The position numbers and the translations under genes were made by a program. Below the pieces are notes generated by a model. The model was given only the letters and a program-made list of their open reading frames with translations. It did not search any database and was not told the origin of the DNA. Below are positions 10,194-17,511 of a DNA stretch of 64,000 nt, one piece after another; positions within the stretch are counted from its first letter, which is position 1; each line of letters starts with the position of its first letter. The stretch comes from Flavobacterium sp. 1 (GTDB lineage Bacteria; Bacteroidota; Bacteroidia; Flavobacteriales; Flavobacteriaceae), in NCBI RefSeq assembly GCF_002797935.1, contig NZ_PGER01000001.1, positions 4,402,001 through 4,466,000 on the forward strand, written 5' to 3'.

Positions 10194-11693
10194 TTATTCT
10201 TTCAACCTTTTAAAATCCTCGATATACAACCCTTTGGCAGTATTTGTAGGGTTGAATGCAGTAAGGTCGCTAATTTTTAAAGACAAAGGGAGGTCGGTGG
10301 TTTTTGCTGTAGTTCGCATAGTTTGACCCGTAATTAATTCGATGGCTTTCTTTAAACAAGGATCTTTTACGTTTCCAAATTCAACCAGATTTAAGAAAAT
10401 GCTATAAGGATTAATTTCGTAATCAGGTGTAATTTTCGCTGGATTTACATCTTTATCTTTGTTATAATATGAAAAGGTAATGGGCTGCAATTGCCATTTG
10501 TGTTTGGTGCTTCGATTGGCATAGGACGTATAACCATAAGCAGGAGAATCGTATAGTGTGTTAGAGCCTACAAATTTGCCAACTGTTTCTTCACCTATTG
10601 TTATTACACTAATGTATTTTTTTAGGCATTGTATGGTAAGCTCACTCGCAGAAGCGGTTTGAAAACTTACCAACACATATATTTTTGTCAAAGCAAGGCT
10701 GTTTATACTTTCTTCTCTCTGAAAAGTTGGCTCGTTATCAACTAAGTTGAAAATTTTTACTTTTTCTGAAAGGTTTTCATAGCCATCTTCACCATTGTGT
10801 TTGTCATTGAAGTCTAAATAAATATACGGTTTATTAGTAAAACTGCCGTTAATCATTTGCGCCAAAGCAACTGCCGTTTCTAATGAGCCACCTCCATTGT
10901 ATCTTAAATCTAAAACCAATTCGTTAATTCCATCCGATTTCATTTTAGCGAAAGCCAAATTGAGTTCGTCATTATAATCTGATTTGAAACCATTAAAAAC
11001 CAGATAACCAATGTTCTTCCCTCCATATACTTTCTTTTCGTAATAAGCAACTGGGTTTTCGTCAATTTCAGCTTTTGTTATAGTCACAGTTCCTGCTTTG
11101 TCTGTGGTTACTAAACTACTGCTTGTAAATTGCACGCTTGCTGCCAAAGTAATTGTGAGTTGTGTGTTTTCTAGTTGGTCATAATTACTTGAAGTAAGCT
11201 GGCTTCCATTTATTTTTGTAATAACGTCGCCTCTTTTCAATCCTGCTAAAGCTGATGGTGAGCCAGGTACAATGTAGTTAATTAAGGCTACCATATTTAT
11301 ATTGGATGCGTCTTTAGGATAAATTGCATAACTAAAACCACCTTTTTTTTCGACTTCTGCAATTTTTGAAGCATACACTATCTCATTACTATTTTCAATC
11401 CAAGAAAATCTATCAACAGTTCCTCTTTGATATAGGAGTGAATAAAAAAGCGCATCGGGAGTTTTTCCGTTAATAAAATTGTTATAGACTGTGGTAGAAG
11501 CGATTTTGCTATCAGACAAATCGGGAACGTTGGGTTGCCAGTAGTACCAAGAATTCATAGCTTTCCAAACAAAATTATTAATCTCGTCTGGCTTGGTAGT
11601 TGTGGTTTCATTAGAGTCAGAATCAGAATCCTTGCTGCAGGCTGTAAAGGCCAATCCTAGAAACAATGTTATAATAATATATTTTAATTTCAT
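10194..11693 (-). CDS. S41-family peptidase (tail-specific protease type), lipoprotein
   Basis: A 499-residue protein with a lipoprotein signal peptide ending in the lipobox FTAC at residues 16-19, so it is anchored in the envelope. A short acidic Ser/Asp/Thr linker follows. A PDZ-like region (AGLKRGDVITKINGSQL) comes before the S41 peptidase domain. The nucleophile serine is in FQTASASEL and the base lysine in GEETVGKFVGS. The family cleaves near protein C-termini. It is divergent from a small lipoprotein gene 55 bp away; no substrate can be assigned. Confidence 0.9.
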   Translation of the reverse strand: MKLKYIIITLFLGLAFTACSKDSDSDSNETTTTKPDEINNFVWKAMNSWYYWQPNVPDLSDSKIASTTVYNNFINGKTPDALFYSLLYQRGTVDRFSWIENSNEIVYASKIAEVEKKGGFSYAIYPKDASNINMVALINYIVPGSPSALAGLKRGDVITKINGSQLTSSNYDQLENTQLTITLAASVQFTSSSLVTTDKAGTVTITKAEIDENPVAYYEKKVYGGKNIGYLVFNGFKSDYNDELNLAFAKMKSDGINELVLDLRYNGGGSLETAVALAQMINGSFTNKPYIYLDFNDKHNGEDGYENLSEKVKIFNLVDNEPTFQREESINSLALTKIYVLVSFQTASASELTIQCLKKYISVITIGEETVGKFVGSNTLYDSPAYGYTSYANRSTKHKWQLQPITFSYYNKDKDVNPAKITPDYEINPYSIFLNLVEFGNVKDPCLKKAIELITGQTMRTTAKTTDLPLSLKISDLTAFNPTNTAKGLYIEDFKRLKE

Positions 11694-11748
11694 TATTTTT
11701 TCAATCGTTTAATTTAAGTTAGATTTGTGTGTATAAAACTCTAAAAGT

Positions 11749-12129
11749 ATGAAGAATAGTATTCCAAAAGCCGTCTTTTTATTATTTTCTTTCGGAATTT
11801 TTTTTCTTTTTTCCTGTTCCAGACAACTTTTAGATATTAAAAACCAAACGTATAAAAGTTATAACAGAAATAGTGAGAGAGGATATGTAGTTAGTTTTGA
11901 ATTAAATAATACTGCTTTTATTCCTAAATCGGTTGTGATTAATGGTATTGTTCAGAATATATTCAAAGAAAATAAAATTGGAGATACTTACCAAGTAAAT
12001 GTTATCGCACAAACTACCCTAATTTATAATTATCAAGTAAAATTAGATAAAAAAGAAAATGGAATTTATTTTGAGAAAAATTCCAATATATTTTTTCAAC
12101 CTGTAAAATTTAAATTAATCACCGATTAA
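11749..12129 (+). CDS. Small putative lipoprotein, unknown function
   Basis: A 126-residue protein with a hydrophobic N-terminus ending in LFSC at about residue 23, a plausible lipobox. The mature part is polar and rich in Asn, Lys and beta-prone segments such as YVVSFELNNTAFIPKSVVINGI. I do not recognise the family. It is divergent from the S41 peptidase gene and may share its control region. Confidence 0.65.
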   Translation: MKNSIPKAVFLLFSFGIFFLFSCSRQLLDIKNQTYKSYNRNSERGYVVSFELNNTAFIPKSVVINGIVQNIFKENKIGDTYQVNVIAQTTLIYNYQVKLDKKENGIYFEKNSNIFFQPVKFKLITD

Positions 12130-12248
12130 TTCTCTTTTTTAATGAAAATCAAAAGGAGTAAAAAATCTAAAATTCTGGTAATGATTCCAAAGGGATTCTT
12201 AACTTTAATAAAACTGTAAAATAAGCACTATTCCATTGCTGTTTTTTA

Positions 12249-12256
12249 TAACTTTG
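12249..12256 (+). promoter_or_regulatory. -7 promoter box upstream of the mini-gene
   Basis: TAACTTTG matches TAnnTTTG and lies 24 bp before the ATG at 12280. No clear -33 TTG at 19 bp is seen. It could also drive murF-alr. Confidence 0.35.
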
Positions 12257-12279
12257 ATATTCGATATAAATATACAGTC

Positions 12280-12378
12280 ATGGATTTACAGACTAGAAAA
12301 ATAGCATTTGTTCAAGAATTTCTTTCTATTGAAAGTGAGGAAATAGTTTCTCGTTTGGAAAAACTACTAAACTACTAA
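12280..12378 (+). pseudogene. Truncated antitoxin-like mini-gene (32 codons)
   Basis: The ATG at 12280 opens a 32-codon frame, MDLQTRKIAFVQEFLSIESE followed by EIVSRLEKLLNY. This resembles the N-terminus of small antitoxin-like proteins that precede RelE/ParE-type toxin genes in Bacteroidota. The frame then runs into an 8-bp satellite and stops. No toxin gene follows; murF-alr begins 53 bp later. I read it as a truncated remnant; the family match is from memory and moderate. Confidence 0.45.
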
Positions 12379-12390
12379 ACTACTAAACTA
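12364..12390. repeat. 8-bp tandem repeat CTACTAAA x3
   Basis: Three complete copies of CTACTAAA (12364-12387) plus CTA. The array supplies the stop codon that ends the mini-gene at 12376-12378, so it marks the truncation point. Confidence 0.8.
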
Positions 12391-12430
12391 ATTATCTCAA
12401 TTATTTAATTTTCTATTTTTCAAATTTAAA

Positions 12431-14878
12431 ATGAATTTATCCCTAAAAAAAATCACTTCAATTCTGAATGCTAAAGAAATTGGAAATACCAATGATTTAG
12501 AAATCGACACCATTTCAATCGACAGTCGTTCTCTGCAAAACAACGAAAAAACACTCTTTTTTGCATTAACTGGAGCTAATAACGATGCACATATATACCT
12601 TAAAGATTTAATTAACAAAGGCGTTCATAATTTTGTAGTTACGCATATTCCTGAAGAACTTAAGGGGAAAGCCAATTTTTTAATTGTAGAGAATACTCTT
12701 GAGGCTTTACAGAAAACGGCATCTTATTACCGCAGTCTTTTTTCTTTTCCGATTATTGGAGTGACAGGAAGCAATGGCAAAACAATCGTAAAAGAATGGC
12801 TCAATTTCTTGTTGAGTCCCGACTATAATATTATCAGAAGCCCAAAAAGTTACAACTCACAGGTTGGTGTTCCTTTGTCGGTGCTTGCGATTAATGAACA
12901 GCATAATCTGGGAATTTTTGAAGCTGGAATTTCGACTATTTCAGAAATGGACAAACTCGAAAAAATCATTCAGCCAACTATTGGAATCTTAACGAATATA
13001 GGTTCTGCTCACGATGAAGGTTTTGAAAATCTTGTAGAAAAAGCGAAAGAGAAAATGTTGCTTTTCAAAGATTCGGAAGCAGTGATTTATCAAAAAAATA
13101 ATAGCTCAGAACAATTTATTAGTACCAAAACAAAAGCTTTTTCATGGTCTTTTACAGATTCGACGGCTACTGTTTTTGTTGCCAAAAAAGAACACACACA
13201 CGATCACACACTTATTGAATATACGTATAAAGGAAATGTTTCAACTTTGAAAATTCCTTTTGTGGATGATGCTTCGGTCGAAAATGTGATTTCCTGTCTG
13301 TTGGTTTTATTATATTTGGAATACGACAGCAAAACTATTCAAAACCGAATCGAATTGTTGTATCCCATAGAAATGCGTCTGCAGGTAAAAAAAGGAATCA
13401 ATAATTGCAGTTTGATTGATGACAGTTACAGTTCCGATTTTCAGTCTTTAAAAATTGCTTTAGATTTTCTCGAAAGTCAAAAACAGCATCAGAATAAAAC
13501 AGTAATTCTTTCGGATATTTTTCAAAGCGGATTGTCCAATGAAGTTTTATATTCTAAAGTGGCGGAGCTGATCATTTCTAATGATATTAGCCGTTTTATC
13601 GGAATTGGAGAAACGATTTCCACATTGGAAACAAAAATTTCTAATGCTTTGTTTTTCAAAGATATCGATGAATTTTTATTGCAGTTGGAGCATCTGAATT
13701 TTGAAAATGAAACCATTCTGATAAAAGGGGCGAGATCGTTTCAGTTTGAGGAAATTGTGTCGGCATTGGCTGAGAAAACACACGAAACGGTTCTTGAAAT
13801 CAATCTGAATGCGATAAGCCATAACTTCAATTTCTTTAAATCAAAGCTGAAACCCGATACCAAAATGATGGCGATGGTAAAAGCTTTTGGTTATGGAAAC
13901 GGTGGATTTGAAATTGCAAAATTACTGGAACATCACAAAGTAGATTATTTAGGTGTGGCTTTCGCCGATGAAGGAATCTCGTTAAAAACAGCAGGAATCA
14001 ATTTGCCGATTATGGTTTTGAATCCCGAAAACTCAAGCTTTCCTGCTATAATTCAACATCAATTAGAGCCTGAGATTTATAGTTTAAAAGGGCTGAATGC
14101 TTTTTTGAAAATCGCTGAACAAAAGAAATTAAAAGACTTTCCTATACATATTAAGTTAGATACAGGAATGCATCGTTTGGGTTTTGAGGCAAATACAATT
14201 GATGATTTGATAGCCACTTTAAAAGGAAACCAAACCGTTAAAGTGAAAAGTATTTTGTCTCATTTAGCCACAAGTGATGATTTTCAGCACAAAGATTTTG
14301 TGCAGTATCAACTCGATTTATTCGAAAAATTATCTTCGAAATTAATGGACGAATTGCAGATTACTCCCATTCGTCATATCTTGAATACTTCAGGGATCAG
14401 TAATTTTCCGCAGGCACAATATGATATGGTTCGTTTAGGGATTGGTCTTTATGGAGTTTCCAATGACCCAGACGAGCAAAAATATCTTGAAAACGTGGGG
14501 ACTTTAAAATCCATTATATCTCAAATCAGAACCATTCAATTAGACGAAAGCGTTGGTTACGGCAGACGATTTATTGCTAATAGAGAATCAAGAATCGCCA
14601 CAATTCCTATTGGTTATGCAGACGGAATTGCCCGTAGTTGGGGAAATGGCGTGGGATTTGTAACGATTAAGAATAAAAAAGCCAGTATTCTTGGGAGCGT
14701 TTGTATGGATATGCTAATGGTTGATGTAACCGAGATTGACTGCAAAGAAGGAGATTCGGTAGTGATTTTTGGCGAAAGCCCGACGGTGACTTATATGGCG
14801 GAACAATTGAAAACCATTCCGTATGAAATCCTTACAAGTATTTCGCAACGGGTGAAACGTGTTTTTTATAGAGAATAA
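12431..14878 (+). CDS. murF: Bifunctional MurF ligase / alanine racemase
   Basis: An 815-residue fusion of two cell-wall enzymes. Residues 1 to about 450 are MurF, which adds D-Ala-D-Ala to UDP-MurNAc-tripeptide; its ATP loop is GVTGSNGKTIVKEW. Residues from about 455 are a PLP-dependent alanine racemase: the PLP lysine is in MVKAFGYGNG and the catalytic tyrosine region is VGYGRRFIA with IPIGYADG. The fusion joins supply of D-Ala to its use. This arrangement is known from Bacteroidota. Both halves look complete. Confidence 0.95.
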   Translation: MNLSLKKITSILNAKEIGNTNDLEIDTISIDSRSLQNNEKTLFFALTGANNDAHIYLKDLINKGVHNFVVTHIPEELKGKANFLIVENTLEALQKTASYYRSLFSFPIIGVTGSNGKTIVKEWLNFLLSPDYNIIRSPKSYNSQVGVPLSVLAINEQHNLGIFEAGISTISEMDKLEKIIQPTIGILTNIGSAHDEGFENLVEKAKEKMLLFKDSEAVIYQKNNSSEQFISTKTKAFSWSFTDSTATVFVAKKEHTHDHTLIEYTYKGNVSTLKIPFVDDASVENVISCLLVLLYLEYDSKTIQNRIELLYPIEMRLQVKKGINNCSLIDDSYSSDFQSLKIALDFLESQKQHQNKTVILSDIFQSGLSNEVLYSKVAELIISNDISRFIGIGETISTLETKISNALFFKDIDEFLLQLEHLNFENETILIKGARSFQFEEIVSALAEKTHETVLEINLNAISHNFNFFKSKLKPDTKMMAMVKAFGYGNGGFEIAKLLEHHKVDYLGVAFADEGISLKTAGINLPIMVLNPENSSFPAIIQHQLEPEIYSLKGLNAFLKIAEQKKLKDFPIHIKLDTGMHRLGFEANTIDDLIATLKGNQTVKVKSILSHLATSDDFQHKDFVQYQLDLFEKLSSKLMDELQITPIRHILNTSGISNFPQAQYDMVRLGIGLYGVSNDPDEQKYLENVGTLKSIISQIRTIQLDESVGYGRRFIANRESRIATIPIGYADGIARSWGNGVGFVTIKNKKASILGSVCMDMLMVDVTEIDCKEGDSVVIFGESPTVTYMAEQLKTIPYEILTSISQRVKRVFYRE

Positions 14879-14943
14879 TAGTGTTTTATTTTCCTAAATT
14901 GAGTATATTCGTTATATTATAAACTAACTAAAATCAACACATT

Positions 14944-15372
14944 ATGGGATTTGTAAGTGATTTTAAAGCCTTTTTGATGAAAGGCGAGATAGTAAATTTG
15001 GCAACAGCGGTAATCGTTGGCGGTGCTTTTGGTAAAATTGTAACTTCATTCACAAATGACGTTTTAATGCCTCCAATAGGCTTATTGTTAGGGAAAGTGG
15101 ATTTCAAAAATCTAAAGCTTGTTCTTCAGGACGGTGTTCCTGCCGTTATGGAAAATGGTGCAGAAAAAGTGCCGGCAGTTGCAGAAGTTGCCTTAAATTA
15201 CGGTGCTTTTATTCAAACTGTTTTCGATTTTGTAATCATTGGCTTTTGTATTTTTATGGTGCTCAAAGCTTATGAAAAAACCAAAAAACAGGAAGTGGTC
15301 GCTGAAGCTCCACCAGCTGGACCAACACAGGAAGAATTGCTTACTCAAATCAGAGATTTGCTGAAAAAATAG
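14944..15372 (+). CDS. mscL: Large-conductance mechanosensitive channel MscL
   Basis: A 142-residue MscL with the amphipathic N-terminus (FVSDFKAFLMKGEIVNLA), the first pore helix TAVIVGGAFGKIVTSFTNDVLMPPIGLLLG, a periplasmic loop, and a second helix (FIQTVFDFVIIGFCIFMVLKAYE). The C-terminal cytoplasmic helix ends in LLTQIRDLLKK. MscL opens under membrane tension to release solutes during osmotic downshock. It follows murF-alr by 65 bp on the same strand. Confidence 0.96.
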   Translation: MGFVSDFKAFLMKGEIVNLATAVIVGGAFGKIVTSFTNDVLMPPIGLLLGKVDFKNLKLVLQDGVPAVMENGAEKVPAVAEVALNYGAFIQTVFDFVIIGFCIFMVLKAYEKTKKQEVVAEAPPAGPTQEELLTQIRDLLKK

Positions 15373-15385
15373 ACTCTAAGCGACT

Positions 15386-15460
15386 AAGTTGCTAAGATTC
15401 TAAGTAAAAAAGATGGAGTTATTTCTTTTATAAAATGGACAACTAAAATCTTAGCAACTT
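15386..15460. repeat. Intergenic inverted repeat after mscL
   Basis: AAGTTGCTAAGATT (15386-15399) pairs exactly with AATCTTAGCAACTT (15447-15460). The surrounding CTAAG-rich wording resembles dispersed flavobacterial intergenic repeats. A smaller hairpin, AACCAC/GTGGTT, lies at 15524-15546 and may end mscL transcription. Confidence 0.5.
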
Positions 15461-15595
15461 AAAATCTAAGAATCTCAGTAATTTTAAAAATAACATACCG
15501 CGTTACACTATATATTCTAACTAAACCACTCTGTGAAAGGGTGGTTCTTCTTTATTGTTTGATTTGTAACATTTTGTTAATTTTTGTGAACACGC

Positions 15596-15625
15596 TTGTT
15601 GTTTTTTTAAGATTGCTTACTTTTG
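15596..15625 (+). promoter_or_regulatory. Promoter of asd
   Basis: TTG at 15596-15598, a 19-bp spacer and TACTTTTG at 15618-15625 match the Bacteroidota -33/-7 promoter. The start codon is 37 bp downstream. Confidence 0.65.
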
Positions 15626-15662
15626 TACTTCAAAATAGAAATACACAATTAAAATATATAGA

Positions 15663-16652
15663 ATGAAAATAGCAGTTGTAGGAGCTACCGGAATGGTTGG
15701 CGAAATCATGTTGAAAGTATTGGAAGAAAGAAATTTTCCATATACAGAATTAATACTAGTTGCATCTGAAAGATCAGTAGGTAAAGTAATCGAATTTAAA
15801 GGGCAAAAACATACCGTAGTAGGATTGCAGACGGCTGTGGATATGAAAGCTGATATTGCTTTATTCTCTGCAGGAGGACAAACTTCATTAGACTGGGCTC
15901 CAAAATTTGCGGAAGCAGGAACTACAGTTATTGATAATTCATCGGCTTGGAGAATGGATCCAACTAAAAAATTAGTGGTTCCGGAAATCAATGCTAGTCA
16001 ATTAACAAAAGAAGATAAAATCATTGCTAATCCAAACTGCTCAACTATTCAAATGGTTTTGGCATTGGCACCATTACACAAAAAATACAACGTAAAACGT
16101 GTTATCGTTTCTACTTATCAATCAATCACTGGAACTGGTGTGAAAGCGGTGCAGCAATTCGAAAATGAAGTAGCCGGAATTGAAGGCGATATGGTTTACA
16201 AATATAAAATCAACAGAAACTGTATCCCGCAATGCGATAGTTTTGAAGATAACGGATATACTAAAGAAGAGATGAAATTGGTTAAAGAAACCAAAAAAAT
16301 CTTAAGCGATGACAGTATTAAAGTTACTGCTACTGCTGTTCGTGTACCAGTTGTTGGTGGACATAGCGAGGCTGTAAACGTTGAGTTCAGCAATGATTTC
16401 GATGTAAATGAAGTAAGAACTATTTTGAGTCAAACTCCTGGAATCGTAGTTCAGGATAATTTAGATACTTTTACCTATCCAATGCCAAGATATGCTGAAG
16501 GTAAAAATGATGTTTTCGTAGGACGTATTCGTCGTGACGAAAGCCAAGACAACACCTTGAATATGTGGATTGTTGCTGATAATTTAAGAAAAGGTGCAGC
16601 GACAAATACCATTCAAATTGCAGAATATTTAATTGCCGCAAAATTGGTATAA
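15663..16652 (+). CDS. asd: Aspartate-semialdehyde dehydrogenase
   Basis: A 329-residue enzyme that reduces aspartyl phosphate to aspartate semialdehyde with NADPH, the branch point to lysine/DAP, threonine and methionine. The nucleotide-binding loop is GATGMVGEIM (7-16), the catalytic cysteine is Cys126 in NPNCSTIQM, and the catalytic histidine is in VPVVGGHSEAV. Length is typical. It has its own promoter and terminator and appears monocistronic. Confidence 0.96.
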   Translation: MKIAVVGATGMVGEIMLKVLEERNFPYTELILVASERSVGKVIEFKGQKHTVVGLQTAVDMKADIALFSAGGQTSLDWAPKFAEAGTTVIDNSSAWRMDPTKKLVVPEINASQLTKEDKIIANPNCSTIQMVLALAPLHKKYNVKRVIVSTYQSITGTGVKAVQQFENEVAGIEGDMVYKYKINRNCIPQCDSFEDNGYTKEEMKLVKETKKILSDDSIKVTATAVRVPVVGGHSEAVNVEFSNDFDVNEVRTILSQTPGIVVQDNLDTFTYPMPRYAEGKNDVFVGRIRRDESQDNTLNMWIVADNLRKGAATNTIQIAEYLIAAKLV

Positions 16653-16676
16653 TCCTTTTTCAAATTTAATAATCAC

Positions 16677-16710
16677 AAAAACTACAGCTTTAAACGGCTG
16701 TAGTTTTTTT
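16677..16710 (+). terminator. Intrinsic terminator of asd
   Basis: AAAACTACAGC pairs with GCTGTAGTTTT around an 8-base loop and is followed by a run of seven T. It is a textbook intrinsic terminator 25 bp after the asd stop. Confidence 0.9.
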
Positions 16711-16717
16711 GTTTTAT

Positions 16718-16725
16718 TACCTTTG
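16718..16725 (+). promoter_or_regulatory. -7 box touching the start of the small Cys/His gene
   Basis: TACCTTTG matches TAnnTTTG and ends only 5 bp before the ATG at 16731. If it is used, the mRNA would start at or within about two bases of the start codon. The expected -33 region lies in the asd terminator hairpin. Confidence 0.45.
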
Positions 16726-16730
16726 CATCG

Positions 16731-17075
16731 ATGAAAAGAAAACAGCTCATACTTAATTTTTCTTTGGCTATTGCGGTATTGTTCTCAATACTGTTTCAGT
16801 CTATTGATAGTATTGGGCACTTACAGGAAAAATTTTCTGAAAAAAAATGTCATCACGCCTATAATTCAAGCGAAGAGTTTACCCATCAGCATCACAGTTT
16901 TGACCATTGTTATGTTTGTCAATTTGGCTTTAGCAGTTTTACAACTCCAATAAAATATTCCTATGTATTCAACGCTGGGAATTATAATATACCTTATTTC
17001 TTTGCAGCTGCCGAATCTATTTTTTCGTTTTCAGGCAGTTTGTATTCCCACCGCGGTCCCCCAAATTGTATTTAA
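16731..17075 (+). CDS. Small exported Cys/His protein, possibly metal-linked
   Basis: A 114-residue protein with a hydrophobic N-terminal segment (residues 8-23). The central part carries clustered possible metal ligands: KKCHHAYN, THQHHSFDHC and CYVCQ. The C-terminus ends SHRGPPNCI, an ending I associate with small proteins (DUF2946-like) encoded before TonB receptors for copper or zinc. The next gene is a ZnuD-like receptor. A role in metal binding or sensing is inferred; no function is proven for the family. Confidence 0.65.
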   Translation: MKRKQLILNFSLAIAVLFSILFQSIDSIGHLQEKFSEKKCHHAYNSSEEFTHQHHSFDHCYVCQFGFSSFTTPIKYSYVFNAGNYNIPYFFAAAESIFSFSGSLYSHRGPPNCI

Positions 17076-17128
17076 ACATCCCAGTTTATTCAACATCAGA
17101 TAATATAGTTCACGCCCAAAAATTATTT

Positions 17129-17259
17129 GGAGCGAAAGAATAGGATTTGTCAGGAAATATTGATTCCTGCTGTCCGCTATATTTCCCTATTAACAAAAAC
17201 TACGGCAAAAAAGCCTTGTTTTTTTTAAATCGGGAGATGTCGCTTCCATCAGGGCTAAA
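17129..17259 (+). repeat. Dispersed leader repeat, copy A
   Basis: One of five copies in this window. It starts GGAGC, has TTCCTGCTGTCCGCTATA, a central hairpin (GGC-A6-GCC flanked by AACAA/TTGTT) and ends CTTCCATCAGGGCTAAA. It lies upstream of and in the same orientation as the TonB receptor gene. The rest of 17260-17511 has an ATCTGTG-rich stretch near 17345-17390 and no gene. Confidence 0.75.
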
Positions 17260-17511
17260 AAGCCAGCAATGGTTTATTTTGGATTGACAGCCTAATGTTA
17301 TTTTCTCGATTTTGGCTAAACCCAAAGTCTGAGATAAATTCAACATCTGTGTTAATCCGTTAAATCTGTGTCGTCTGTGTGCCATTGTGCAATCTGGGTT
17401 AAAGGCAATTTTATTTAAAAAATTTGCCAACAGTTCAAGTAATCACAAAAAAGTTCCAATCTTAATTTACTTTTTCAAAGTGCTTTGATTGGAAACAATA
17501 CAATTATTCAA

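Noticed and set aside
12431..14878. MurF-alanine racemase fusion as a novel fusion
   Set aside because: The fusion is already known from Bacteroidota genomes.
17076..17511. Cobalamin or other riboswitch before the TonB receptor
   Set aside because: No recognisable conserved riboswitch core; the gap holds the leader repeat and an ATCTGTG-rich stretch.
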